From the NCBI GenBank assembly GCA_007376405.1, contig VMGD01000011.1, forward strand, positions 1-36,922: a DNA stretch of 36,922 bases, written 5' to 3'. Below the pieces are notes generated by a model that saw only the letters and a list, made by a program, of their open reading frames with translations, was not told the DNA's origin and did no database searches. A program made the translations under genes and the position numbers. This stretch comes from Microgenomates group bacterium Gr01-1014_7 (GTDB lineage Bacteria; Patescibacteriota; Microgenomatia; Daviesbacterales; UBA10151). This document shows positions 1-8,073 of this stretch, one piece after another. Position 1 is the stretch's first letter, and every line of letters begins with the position of its first letter.

Positions 1-47
1 AACAAATCTACCGTGGTCAACTTGAAATGTTTGAGGGTTTACCCTAG
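1..47 (+). CDS. C-terminal fragment of an unknown protein (cut by window edge)
   Basis: The frame starting at base 3 reads QIYRGQLEMFEGLP and stops with TAG at 45-47. Only 14 full codons are visible, so neither family nor reality of the gene can be judged. It is listed because a gene end here would fit the hairpin-forming sequence that follows at 71-90. Confidence 0.25.
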   Translation, partial: QIYRGQLEMFEGLP

Positions 48-70
48 ACTCAAGGTTGATGTGTTAGATA

Positions 71-90
71 CCTCGCAGCTTGCTGCGGGG
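71..90. repeat. Short palindrome (possible terminator or REP-like element)
   Basis: CCTCGCAGC and GCTGCGGGG form a 9-bp stem with one G-U wobble around a 2-nt centre. No T-run follows on the + strand, so it is a weak terminator. It sits just before the unresolved start of the next gene. Confidence 0.35.
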
Positions 91-207
91 TAGTTCATTG
101 CTCCGGTTGAAGACTGGCCTTCGGTCTTAAGAAAATTACATGCCCTTAGTCTTAGGGAAACTACAGCAGCCCAACCTGATAATCCCCTTCCTACTATTGG
201 CTGGGAA

Positions 208-990
208 GTGGAAAGTCCGAGGAAACCGTTCAACAATTCCATGTCAGGCAGATACGCAATCTTCTTCGACCTTATGGGGTTACCAAGAAACAAGGTTAAC
301 ACCAATGTAGTTGCGGGAAATGTAACCTCGTATCAAACTTTCTGGGAGTTTTCTCCCATGCCCGCATGCAGTTCGGCAGTAGCAAATAGAACCTTATGCG
401 AGCTAATAAAAGGGGGTTTTATTCCCCATCTTGAAGGTCCGTCTACAGATCAGGACAGATATAATTTGCTTGATGACAAACTTGTGTCAATGCACATTAA
501 TATTGGTATTCCGGATTGGCTCCTGCAAGTACGCGATGCGGGAGACAGGCATCCGGATATTCTAATCCTGGCATCCGCTTTTGAGTTAGCCTATACCTCA
601 CCTGAAAGATTTTCAAGAAGAAGTCAAAAATCTGTCATTGTTAGCCTTAAAAATGCCGAAACAACCAAAAAGTCTACAGAACAACCAAAAAGACTTGAAT
701 TAAAAGCCTTTGAGGTAAGTGACTTTAGGACTTACCGGCTGATTGAAGAAATCCAGCTCGTAGCTGCGGCTGCTTTTTGTGCAATAGGAGAACACCAGGG
801 ATTAACACGGCAGATTGGGGATGTGGCATTTGACAGGATAGATTCAATATACAGCAGATACTCAATAAGTCCTTCAATAATAACGGAAGAAAAAAAAGTT
901 GTTAGTTTGCTAGGGGAAACAGATATTCAAAGGGAATTAAGGAAGTTATTAACAGACTGTGCCCATCAGGTAAGATTGGCTATCCGTTAA
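208..990 (+). CDS. Hypothetical soluble protein, 260 aa from a GTG start
   Basis: I recognise no family. The protein has no signal peptide or membrane segment. Cysteines are scattered, and the second half is mixed charged and helical with a basic KRLELKAFEV stretch. The GTG at 208 is the first conventional start, but the frame stays open back to base 94 and the upstream codons read like protein (WPSVLRKLHALSLRE), with no ATG, GTG or TTG in that stretch. The true start may therefore be an ATT near 97, or the 5' end may be damaged. The stop overlaps the stop of the convergent methyltransferase gene by 4 nt. Confidence 0.55.
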   Translation: MESPRKPFNNSMSGRYAIFFDLMGLPRNKVNTNVVAGNVTSYQTFWEFSPMPACSSAVANRTLCELIKGGFIPHLEGPSTDQDRYNLLDDKLVSMHINIGIPDWLLQVRDAGDRHPDILILASAFELAYTSPERFSRRSQKSVIVSLKNAETTKKSTEQPKRLELKAFEVSDFRTYRLIEEIQLVAAAAFCAIGEHQGLTRQIGDVAFDRIDSIYSRYSISPSIITEEKKVVSLLGETDIQRELRKLLTDCAHQVRLAIR

Positions 991-1799
991 ACACGAAACT
1001 CATATCTTGCCCGCCTTTCCCCATCACCAACAGTCCAATCTCCTGCCAGGCGTACTGGTGTGGTCAGGTGCTGACCACTCCCCTGAAAGGCAATCCCACC
1101 TCTATTAAACTGGAAGCCATACTCACGCCCCCAAAAAGCCTGAAGGAGAGCATAATCTTCCGGTGAAGAAAAATACCGCGAAAGCATTCCGGCATCCAGA
1201 AAACCAAAGCCTCCTGGTTTCAGGAGCCGATAAGATCCTCTTATAGCAGTAAGTGGATCACCAAGATATCGTAAGGTTTTTACCGACACTACAGAGTCAA
1301 ATCCTTCTAACATCGAATGGGAAAGGTTTTGAGTATCGTATATGAGATAGGTTATTTCCCTCTCTTCATCGCTGCGTCTTTGCCTATTGCTTCGCCAATC
1401 AAAGGCAGATATTCCTGTAAGCTCGACCAATAATTCTTCCTTTTTGTGAAACAAGGAACGGGAGAACCAATTTGATCTCTGATTAAAACGTCTGTCCAAA
1501 TCCCGCAAAGCTCTTGCAGTCCCGCAGCCTATGTCCAAAATCCTTGATTTTCTTCCTTCAAGTCGGGCTTGTTTCACAACATCATACAAAGCATCACGCC
1601 ATGTTACTATTTGATTATCAAGGATAAATATGGGGAGATTTGGTTCGTAAGAAACGTAGGGGTCAGTTCCGAAGGCCCCGCGGTCGATGCCATATTCCCA
1701 CTGACTGGTTCCATGCAATGCAAAAGTTACCTGCCTTAAATTCTTAACGCCAGTAAAGCTCAATCTTGCTTTGGCTCCAGCTTCAGGATTTGCTAACAT
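987..1799 (-). CDS. Class I SAM-dependent methyltransferase
   Basis: A 270-aa Rossmann-fold methyltransferase. Motif I is visible as ILDIGCGTARAL, the SAM-binding glycine loop. Later blocks FDSVVSVKTLRYL (strand 4) and RLLKPGGFGFLD (post-motif III) follow in the usual order. The substrate cannot be read from the sequence. The N-terminal ~80 residues before motif I are longer than in minimal methyltransferases and may form a substrate lid. A TATACT box lies 8 nt before the ATG on the minus strand, so the transcript is probably leaderless or nearly so. The gene is convergent with the unknown gene ending at 990. Confidence 0.8.
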   Translation of the reverse strand: MLANPEAGAKARLSFTGVKNLRQVTFALHGTSQWEYGIDRGAFGTDPYVSYEPNLPIFILDNQIVTWRDALYDVVKQARLEGRKSRILDIGCGTARALRDLDRRFNQRSNWFSRSLFHKKEELLVELTGISAFDWRSNRQRRSDEEREITYLIYDTQNLSHSMLEGFDSVVSVKTLRYLGDPLTAIRGSYRLLKPGGFGFLDAGMLSRYFSSPEDYALLQAFWGREYGFQFNRGGIAFQGSGQHLTTPVRLAGDWTVGDGERRARYEFRV

Positions 1800-1820
1800 A
1801 AGTATATAGTATACTACATT

Positions 1821-1860
1821 TACCCATGCCCGGCATGGGTTGAGGCGACATGCCGGGATT
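1821..1860 (+). repeat. Palindromic repeat family A, copy 1 (intergenic)
   Basis: A 40-nt element beginning TACCCATGCCCGGCATGGG and ending CATGCCGGGATT. CCCGGCATG and CATGCCGGG form a 9-bp stem over an 11-nt loop, and CCCATGCC/GGCATGGG offers an alternative pairing. It is identical to the reverse complement of 5790-5829 and differs at one base from 28865-28903. Its end overlaps the stop codon of the S41 protease gene. Confidence 0.9.
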
Positions 1861-2869
1861 AAAGCACCTTTTTTACTGCCCCGATTAATTCCCGGTTCCG
1901 GAAATAATTAAAAAGCTGCTCCTCCCAGTCAGGTGATTTAATATTTACATCTGGGTCAACTCCCCTTCCCTCTATTGGCTGGTTGTCATCCCGCAAAGTT
2001 AAAGAATGAACTAAAAATATGGAATATTTTTCACTTGATGAGATCTGGTTTTCCAGAGGGAAAACCCGCTCCACGCTCCCCCATCCTTTGGTTGGCACGC
2101 CCACCGCTACACCTATATGGTATTTTTTCATGGATGCTGCCATCATCTCCGCTGATGATTGAGTATTGTTGTCTATCAAAATTACAATCTGTTTATATTT
2201 TGCAAGAGACGGCAATTCATCGGTAGTAGTTTTAAAGGGTAAATACTCTCCCTTTTTATAAAAATCAAACCCGTATTGATTCTTACCCAAAAAAAGTCCT
2301 AGAAAGTAGGCTGTAGAGTCTATAGCTCCGCCAATATTGCCCCGCATATCCAAAATCAAGGAATTTACTTTTTCATTATCCCTGTGCGCGTCAAATGGTT
2401 TTACAAATTCATCCAGAGAGGTTGGGGAAAATTTGTCAAATTTTACATATAAAACAGTACCAATTAATTTGTTGGAAATAGTAGGCTCAACTATTCCTGT
2501 TTCGGGATTCCTGTTTTCAACTATATTTTTCAGGGCAACTTCCTGTTTTTGGGTATAAAGCCCGGATCTCCCTGCAGGAGGAAGTGCAGATAAAACCAGG
2601 CTAGCTGCCTCCGAAGCCTGATTAGTCTTGCTTTGTGCCTGTTTGAACAAATCTTTTAGCTTTTCATCGGAAATATTATCCCAGTAATTCTCTTTAATTT
2701 TGTTATACACTTCATCTAAAAATGCCTTAGGGGTATTTTTTTCTTGTACTGCTTGTTGCTTAGGTTGTCCATGGGTAACATACCAGTATCCTGAAAATAC
2801 CCCCAAAGAGAAAATAAGAAGAAAAATAACTGTCTTTTTAACCAGCTGTGTATTATTTTTGTCTTTCAT
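1859..2869 (-). CDS. S41-family (C-terminal processing) peptidase, membrane anchored
   Basis: A 336-aa serine protease of the CtpA/Tsp family, expected to act outside the membrane. Residues 12-31 are one hydrophobic anchor. The core carries the S41 signature LILDMRGNIGG (171-181), a SSAE block at 238-241 supplying the nucleophilic serine, and the TKGWGSV block at 260-266. In typical CtpA enzymes the last block reads T-x-G-K-G, with lysine as general base; here lysine is two positions earlier (Lys261) and tryptophan sits in its place. No PDZ domain is apparent between the anchor and the core. A short period-7 repeat that can supply -10 boxes separates it from the divergent DUF475 gene. Confidence 0.85.
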   Translation of the reverse strand: MKDKNNTQLVKKTVIFLLIFSLGVFSGYWYVTHGQPKQQAVQEKNTPKAFLDEVYNKIKENYWDNISDEKLKDLFKQAQSKTNQASEAASLVLSALPPAGRSGLYTQKQEVALKNIVENRNPETGIVEPTISNKLIGTVLYVKFDKFSPTSLDEFVKPFDAHRDNEKVNSLILDMRGNIGGAIDSTAYFLGLFLGKNQYGFDFYKKGEYLPFKTTTDELPSLAKYKQIVILIDNNTQSSAEMMAASMKKYHIGVAVGVPTKGWGSVERVFPLENQISSSEKYSIFLVHSLTLRDDNQPIEGRGVDPDVNIKSPDWEEQLFNYFRNRELIGAVKKVL

Positions 2870-2911
2870 AATATACTTAATACATAATACTTAATACTTA
2901 ATACTTTTTCC
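2870..2911. promoter_or_regulatory. Divergent promoter region built from a 7-nt tandem repeat
   Basis: ACTTAAT-type units repeat with period 7 between about 2874 and 2905. On the + strand TAATAC (2899-2904) lies 7 nt before the ATG at 2912. On the minus strand TATTAA lies 7 nt before the ATG at 2869. Both flanking genes thus look leaderless, and changes in unit number could alter promoter strength. Confidence 0.45.
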
Positions 2912-3826
2912 ATGGATTTTTTATCAATCATTTTAATAATTTTCGGACTGGCTCTTTTTGAAACAGTATCATCCGTAGATAATGCCATTATCAATGCCCA
3001 GGTACTTTCCACAATGGGTGAGAAAGCCAAAAAGTGGTTCCTTACCTGGGGGCTTCTGGTTGCTGTTTTTGTGGTAAGGGGGGCACTGCCATGGCTGATT
3101 GTCTGGGCAGTTTCACCCGGGCTTGGTCCAGTAGGTTCCCTGACAGCTACATTTAGCGGGGATCCAAGAGTAACGGAATCTATTGAATCTTCGGCCCCAA
3201 TGCTTCTTATAGCAGGAGGAGTGTTTATGATATTTTTGTTTTTTTACTGGCTGTTTTTGGAGCCAAAATACTATGGATTGATTGGCGAAAAATTTATTCA
3301 TTCCCAGGGAGTCTGGTTTTACGCTATTATATCCATATTACTTTCAATTATTGTCTGGCTTGCGCTAAAGGTAAATCCTCTGCTGGCATTTGGAGCGGTC
3401 CTGGGTTCAACTTTATTTTTTATAACACACGGGTTTAGAGAAAATGCCGAAAAAGTGGAAAAGCAGCTTGAAGGTAAGTCAGGCGCTATTACGGATACCA
3501 GTAAAGTTTTTTTTCTAATGGTGATTGATGCCACATTTTCATTGGATGGCGTTTTGGGAGCATTTGCTTTTACGCTGTCAGTGCCTTTGATTTTACTGGG
3601 TAACGGGCTGGGAGCAGTGGTTGTGCGGCAGTTTACTGTTTCCAATATAGAAAGAATTAAAAAATATGTATTCCTGAAAAACGGGGCCATGTATTCTATT
3701 TTAATTTTAGGTGTTGTAATGCTTCTTGAAGCGTTTGGTTTCCACATCCCAAGCTTTGTATCCCCCATTGCAACAGCCTTAATTGTAGGCTACTTTTTCA
3801 TGAAATCCAGAAAGGCTATGATATAA
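2912..3826 (+). CDS. DUF475 / TerC-superfamily integral membrane protein
   Basis: A 304-aa polytopic protein with about eight hydrophobic segments. Two family motifs with buried acidic residues are visible, ETVSSVDNAIINA near the N-terminus and DATFSLDGVLGAF in the second half, the pseudo-repeat typical of TerC-like proteins thought to handle metal ions. The actual substrate is unknown. The stop codon overlaps the ATG of the next gene by one base (TAATG), so the two are likely translated together. Confidence 0.85.
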   Translation: MDFLSIILIIFGLALFETVSSVDNAIINAQVLSTMGEKAKKWFLTWGLLVAVFVVRGALPWLIVWAVSPGLGPVGSLTATFSGDPRVTESIESSAPMLLIAGGVFMIFLFFYWLFLEPKYYGLIGEKFIHSQGVWFYAIISILLSIIVWLALKVNPLLAFGAVLGSTLFFITHGFRENAEKVEKQLEGKSGAITDTSKVFFLMVIDATFSLDGVLGAFAFTLSVPLILLGNGLGAVVVRQFTVSNIERIKKYVFLKNGAMYSILILGVVMLLEAFGFHIPSFVSPIATALIVGYFFMKSRKAMI

Positions 3827-4752
3827 TGTTTTTAATGTCCAGAATTATTCTGCTTGTTGTACTGATAATTATTCTCTTGGTATTTTTTTCCAAACTTGAG
3901 GTAGTTAAAACCTATTCCCAAAAAGACGGTAATGTTAAAGGGGTTTTGGTTGCAAAAGGAGATGATGAGAATAAATCCGGTTCATCCGGATCTGATTCAA
4001 AAGATTCTGACAAGAAATCTGAAGATAAAAAATCAGAAGAATCAAAATCAGAAACCGAAACCCCTCAAGGAGCAAGGATTGAAACTAGGGAGGAACCCCA
4101 AAAACAAAAGACTGAAATAAGGTTTGGGGAGGGAGAAAAAATTAAAACCAGAGTTGAGGAGGGAAGGACAAGAATTGATGTTACCTCCGGCGGAGTAAAG
4201 GTAAGATATGAAATAAGAGATGGAAGGGTTACTATAAAAGCTAAAACGCAAGAGGGTGAGGGGGTACCAGAAGGAGAGCTTTTTAAGATAACAGAGCGTT
4301 TGGATAAAACAGGCATTAAAATAGCAACAGAAGGAGGGAAACTCTTGGTTGCAAGAGGAGCGGTTGGAGCACTCTCAAACTTTCCCCTCCAGGTTGACCT
4401 AAATACCAATCAACTGATTGCATCAACATCTGCAGGAGCAAGGGTTTTGACCACTCTTCCTGATCAGGCAGTACAAAATATGCTTGCCGCAAATGTTATA
4501 TCAAGGCTGGGTCCTCAAGCAGTTGCAAAAGGGGTTCTGCAGGGTTCTGTAACATCTGTTTCAGATATAATTGCCCTGGGGGAGCAAAACGGAGTGCCTG
4601 TTTATGAAATTTTAGGACTGCGTGACCAAAGGTTGTTGGGATTTATTCCCGTTACCACTCAAGTTAAGGTAACTGTATCTGCCCAAACCGGGCAACTGAT
4701 ATCCACTCAACAATCCGTACTTGCCAATATAATTGATATTCTGTCACCTTAA
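3826..4752 (+). CDS. Anchored extracytoplasmic protein with PepSY-like C-terminus
   Basis: 308 aa. Residues 5-22 are a hydrophobic N-terminal anchor. Residues ~45-90 are a low-complexity Ser/Lys/Glu/Asp linker. A basic and acidic beta-rich stretch (~95-165) follows. The end (YEILGLRDQRLLGFIPVTTQ then VTVSAQTGQLIS) resembles a PepSY unit, in which a strand-turn ends with a D/Q-x-x-T-G-x-I/L motif. I infer a surface or periplasm-like protein that binds or inhibits something, possibly a protease, since an S41 protease gene lies nearby. No catalytic motif is visible. It is translationally coupled to the DUF475 gene and convergent with the next gene two bases away. Confidence 0.6.
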   Translation: MFLMSRIILLVVLIIILLVFFSKLEVVKTYSQKDGNVKGVLVAKGDDENKSGSSGSDSKDSDKKSEDKKSEESKSETETPQGARIETREEPQKQKTEIRFGEGEKIKTRVEEGRTRIDVTSGGVKVRYEIRDGRVTIKAKTQEGEGVPEGELFKITERLDKTGIKIATEGGKLLVARGAVGALSNFPLQVDLNTNQLIASTSAGARVLTTLPDQAVQNMLAANVISRLGPQAVAKGVLQGSVTSVSDIIALGEQNGVPVYEILGLRDQRLLGFIPVTTQVKVTVSAQTGQLISTQQSVLANIIDILSP

Positions 4753-4754
4753 TT

Positions 4755-6350
4755 TTACCAGAAAAAGTTGTTTTTGTAAGTCCCAGTATATAAGGAGTTA
4801 GTTATTGGGCTTTGGGGGAAAACCTGCAAAGACTTTTGGATAAATTGCTTGCCTTTATCCTCATATCCTGAATAAAGCAGAAAAAATCCCATTCTTAAGT
4901 AAGACAAATGATTATTAAATTTATAATTATTAGGATTTATACTTGACAGGTCCAGTGCCTGAAGATTACTTTCCTCCTTTACCAAAACTACCATAAAATC
5001 ATCAAGGAAAATAAGTTTCCAGGTTTTGTCTTTTAAAACTCCTTGTAGAAAACTTCTGCCCCAGGGAGTCTGGTCAGTGTGGGGAAATATGATGGTCCGG
5101 AAATTGTACTGCCCTTCCAGTTCTTTAAATTTATTATAATCAAACTGGGTAGGGATATATGTGTCTGTAAAGAATTTTGCAGGGTATGCTTCCGGCCTTC
5201 CGTCCACAAATACTTCATACTTTGGATAGGCCCGGTAAATAATATAACTTCCAATGTCAAAATTATTATATATTGGCCCGGGCAAATTATTTTTCAGTGC
5301 AAAATCCAAAGCTCCTTTACCGCTTTCTATAAATTTTAAAGATAGGGTGTTGCCATCTTCTCTGTACTTATAATATGAGCCATTTAAATAAAAAAAGCTT
5401 TCAAGTATTAGGAAAAATCCAAAAAAAATAGGCAAAAATTTAAGGTTTAAGTTTCCGGAATTTTGCAAAACTGCAGGCAGGGACAGGAAAACAAGATAAG
5501 GGAAACTGCGCACATTCATAAGTGAAAGTATCAGACCTGCCAGGGCAAGCAGCGCATATTTAATTTGCAAGCCTGTACGAAAGAAAGCAAAAGCAAGTGA
5601 TATTAAGATAATAACTACCGATATTTTTACAAATAGAAAATTAGGGTTTCTAAACTGAATGCTTTCCAGCAAAACAAAAGTCTGATTTTCTACAATAGTG
5701 TATCCGTAGTTTTGGGTGACATTCAAGGGGTATAAAATTCCGGATAGTCCATTTGGATTAAGCAGGCTTACAATTATGGATAGGGCCAGAATCCCGGCAT
5801 GTCGCCTCAACCCATGCCGGGCATGGGTAAGCAAAAAGATAGCCTGTAGTAAAAGGCCAATAAAAAAATAAATGTGGGTATTGATCCAAAGGAGCTGGAT
5901 TAAAGGCAAAAGATAAATAGATTTGTTATTTTTGGTAAGAATATAATAAGTTAAGGCAGTAAACAGGAAACTAAATATTTCCGGCCGCAGTTCCAGCCTC
6001 TCCCGCAACACATGCAGGAATATAAATCCAATGGGTAATAACCAGGGGGATTTAATATCTTTAATCACCAGCCAGACAGAAAGTATCAAAATAATAATTT
6101 TTAGTAGTAAAAATAGCTGCAAAGTATTGGTGGACGCAAAAAAATATGCTATTACTTCAAACAGCCAGTGGGTGTTTATAAACGGAAAATCCGGATTAGT
6201 GTAAGAGAATAAATTGTTTTTTGGTATTTGACCTGTTTGTACAATAATCTCCCCCAGCTTAATATGTCTTCCCAAATCCTGGTCAAAGGAATGATCGGTT
6301 CTAAATGAGAAACTAAAAACAAAAAACAAAAGTAAAATTTTAGCCCACAT
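4755..6350 (-). CDS. Large polytopic membrane protein, GT-C glycosyltransferase-like
   Basis: 531 aa with about 10 membrane segments and a ~180-residue soluble C-terminus. The first outer loop has the DQDLGRHIKLGEII pattern followed by FSYTNPDFPFINTHWLFE. This acidic-aromatic loop is common in GT-C-type lipid-linked sugar transferases of CPR bacteria. The C-terminal part contains NNFDIGSYIIYRAYP and VFVDGRPEAYP, then a TPR-like helical pair at the end. The sugar donor and acceptor are unknown. Residues ~174-187 (THARHGLRRHAGI) are encoded by the palindromic repeat at 5790-5829 and look inserted between two membrane helices. TACAAT sits 6 nt before the ATG, so the transcript is probably leaderless. 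Confidence 0.7.
   Translation of the reverse strand: MWAKILLLFFVFSFSFRTDHSFDQDLGRHIKLGEIIVQTGQIPKNNLFSYTNPDFPFINTHWLFEVIAYFFASTNTLQLFLLLKIIILILSVWLVIKDIKSPWLLPIGFIFLHVLRERLELRPEIFSFLFTALTYYILTKNNKSIYLLPLIQLLWINTHIYFFIGLLLQAIFLLTHARHGLRRHAGILALSIIVSLLNPNGLSGILYPLNVTQNYGYTIVENQTFVLLESIQFRNPNFLFVKISVVIILISLAFAFFRTGLQIKYALLALAGLILSLMNVRSFPYLVFLSLPAVLQNSGNLNLKFLPIFFGFFLILESFFYLNGSYYKYREDGNTLSLKFIESGKGALDFALKNNLPGPIYNNFDIGSYIIYRAYPKYEVFVDGRPEAYPAKFFTDTYIPTQFDYNKFKELEGQYNFRTIIFPHTDQTPWGRSFLQGVLKDKTWKLIFLDDFMVVLVKEESNLQALDLSSINPNNYKFNNHLSYLRMGFFLLYSGYEDKGKQFIQKSLQVFPQSPITNSLYTGTYKNNFFW
5790..5829 (-). repeat. Palindromic repeat family A, copy 2 (inside a gene, translated)
   Basis: An exact reverse-complement copy of 1821-1860. 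In the minus-strand gene it adds 13 codons (THARHGLRRHAGI) without a frameshift or stop. The insert is Arg/His-rich, unlike the hydrophobic neighbours LLQAIFLL and LALSIIV. Confidence 0.9.
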
Positions 6351-6362
6351 GTAGAAATTGTA
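6351..6362 (-). promoter_or_regulatory. Leaderless promoter -10 box (paired with an identical one at 7420-7431)
   Basis: On the minus strand TACAATTTCTACATG places a -10 box 6 nt before the ATG at 6350. The same 15 bases precede the ATG at 7419. Transcription would begin at or next to the A of the ATG. Confidence 0.6.
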
Positions 6363-6403
6363 CCATTTAATTATTTATTCACTTCTGCTATAATTGTTCC
6401 ATC

Positions 6404-6646
6404 ATGCAAAAAAGGAAAACTGCAAAAGTATTTAAATATACGGCAGTATTTGAACCGGATCCTACTGGAGGTTTTACTGCTACAATTCCTGCCTTGCCAG
6501 GATGTATTTCAGAAGGAGACAGTTTTGAGGAGGCACTAACTAATATTAAGGAGGCTGCAGAACTTTATCTTGAAGATTTAAAGAGGTCCGAAATTCCAAA
6601 CGAAAGAGGACCTATTGTTGTTTCCCCTATTGAAGTAGCATTATGA
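6404..6646 (+). CDS. hicB: HicB-family antitoxin
   Basis: An 80-aa HicB/UPF0150 protein. The partial RNase-H-like fold is shown by YTAVFEPDPTGGFTATIPAL, then PGCISEGDSFEEALTNIKEA and an acidic helix ending DLKRSE. It normally neutralises the HicA mRNA interferase. No extra DNA-binding tail is visible after residue ~70. TATAAT at 6389-6394 lies 9 nt before the ATG. The stop TGA overlaps the ATG of hicA (ATGA). Because hicA is broken, this is probably an orphan antitoxin. Confidence 0.88.
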   Translation: MQKRKTAKVFKYTAVFEPDPTGGFTATIPALPGCISEGDSFEEALTNIKEAAELYLEDLKRSEIPNERGPIVVSPIEVAL

Positions 6647-6785
6647 AATCTCTAAGACCTAAAGAGATAATTAGAATTTTGGAAGATCGTGGTTTCGTAT
6701 TTATCAGGCAAAAGGGCAGCCATAGGTTATATAGATAAGAAATATTTTAAAGCAGGCCGGAATGACCTCGCAGGATATTGAATAA
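6643..6785 (+). pseudogene. hicA: HicA toxin remnant with internal deletion
   Basis: The start reads MKSLRPKEIIRILEDRGF and continues VFIRQKGSHRLYR, the N-terminal half of HicA including the catalytic-histidine GSH block, then a TAA at 6736-6738. In another frame from 6738 the codons read RNILKQAGMTSQDIE and stop at 6783-6785, which is the usual HicA C-terminus. The middle part (the strand with V-P-x-H and the E-L-x-x-G-T-L region, about 25-30 residues in intact HicA) is missing. A deletion not divisible by three explains both the loss and the frame change. Confidence 0.85.
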
Positions 6786-6792
6786 ATCCAGA

Positions 6793-7419
6793 TTAATAAC
6801 AATTTCCAAATCCTACAAAACAAAAAAGCACAGCTATGAGGTTTAGTGCCATATGGGAAATAAATACAAGCAAAAGATTGGGATAGAAATAATAAATTGT
6901 AGCCCAGCCAATACCCGCTATAAATGTCATGGCCAGGCTTAATGCAGGTAAAGGATAGATTATGTGAGGGAAAGCATAAAGCAACGAATTAACAAGAATA
7001 ACTAAAGGAATTGAAGCGGAAACTGATTTAAGCCTTGGAATTAAAAAACCTCTGAATACAAATTCCTGGGTAAAACTGATAGGTATAAACAAATACTGAA
7101 AATGGGCCTTCGTCCACCAGTTATCCATTGGGTGTCTGCCCAAAATTGCAGCCAGAAAAATTATTCCCACTCCACCAACAAAAGTTAAGGCCAGGTAGGG
7201 TATTACAGCTTCTTTGAGATTATCAACTCGAATTCCAAGTTGTTTAAGATTCCACTTTTCAATAAATGTTATAAAAACAACAACAAAAAAAATTGTGGTT
7301 AGAACAAGGAAACGATACTGAAGTGGAATTATCTGAAAATACAATAGGAGTATCGGGGCAATAAACAGCAGCAAAATTTCTATTATTACTTTTATTCTCG
7401 GATTAATTTTAATCAGCAT
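6793..7419 (-). CDS. CPBP-family intramembrane metalloprotease
   Basis: 208 aa, six to seven membrane segments. The CPBP (CAAX protease and bacteriocin-processing, Abi) signatures appear in order: QEFVFRG at 118-124 (family EExxxR), a histidine in YAFPHI at 152, and ISHMALN at 188-194 with His and Asn. The first Glu of EExxxR is Gln here, while Glu119 and Arg123 remain, so activity is uncertain. Substrate unknown. TACAAT lies 6 nt upstream of the ATG. The gene follows the rhomboid gene in the same direction but has its own promoter. Confidence 0.8.
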   Translation of the reverse strand: MLIKINPRIKVIIEILLLFIAPILLLYFQIIPLQYRFLVLTTIFFVVVFITFIEKWNLKQLGIRVDNLKEAVIPYLALTFVGGVGIIFLAAILGRHPMDNWWTKAHFQYLFIPISFTQEFVFRGFLIPRLKSVSASIPLVILVNSLLYAFPHIIYPLPALSLAMTFIAGIGWATIYYFYPNLLLVFISHMALNLIAVLFCFVGFGNCY

Positions 7420-7431
7420 GTAGAAATTGTA

Positions 7432-8073
7432 TCACCTAAAAAATCTCCCCACCACCCATCCAAAAACAAATCCTCCCGCATGGGCGAAGAAGGCTACTCC
7501 GCCCATAGACGCGGTATCCGCAACAATAGATGCTGTCCCTGAAAAAAGTTGAGTTATAAACCAGTAAAAAAGCATTACCGAAGCAGGAATATCCACCACT
7601 GTAAAAAAGCCAAAAATAGGAACCAAAGTCTTAATGGTATGGTGGCTAAAGAGAGCAAAATATGCTCCCAATACCCCTGCTATTGCCCCCGATGCCCCAA
7701 GCATGGGAATATCCCCCGCGGGCATTAGAATATACTGGGCAAATGCCCCGGCCGCCCCTGAAGCAAGGTAAAATACGGGGAAAAATAAAAATCCCAGCCT
7801 CCCCTCCACATTATCCCCGAATATCCATAAGAAAAGCATGTTGGAGATAATATGAATAAACCCCCCGTGCAAAAACTGGCTGGAAATAAAAGGAAATAAA
7901 GTTTCAGGCAAAGAAAAATCAATCAGTCTTGGAATTAAGGCAAATTGGGATATAAAGGTTTCGGGGTCAGGAGCGCTAATTTCCAGGAAAAATACACAAA
8001 TATTTGCAGCAATAATTGCAATTACCCAGAAGGGGAAAATATTAGCAGGATGGGAATCTCTTAAAGGTATCAC
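7432..8073 (-). CDS. Rhomboid-family intramembrane serine protease
   Basis: 213 aa with six membrane segments. HGGFIHIISNMLFLWIFGDN (69-88) is the classic second segment with the conserved His and Asn. GASGA (126-130) carries nucleophile Ser128, and HAGGF (198-202) carries the catalytic His198. The dyad is complete, so it is probably active and cleaves membrane-spanning substrates. The start overlaps the stop of the FNR-like gene by 4 nt (ATGA type), so the pair forms an operon. Confidence 0.92.
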   Translation of the reverse strand: MIPLRDSHPANIFPFWVIAIIAANICVFFLEISAPDPETFISQFALIPRLIDFSLPETLFPFISSQFLHGGFIHIISNMLFLWIFGDNVEGRLGFLFFPVFYLASGAAGAFAQYILMPAGDIPMLGASGAIAGVLGAYFALFSHHTIKTLVPIFGFFTVVDIPASVMLFYWFITQLFSGTASIVADTASMGGVAFFAHAGGFVFGWVVGRFFR

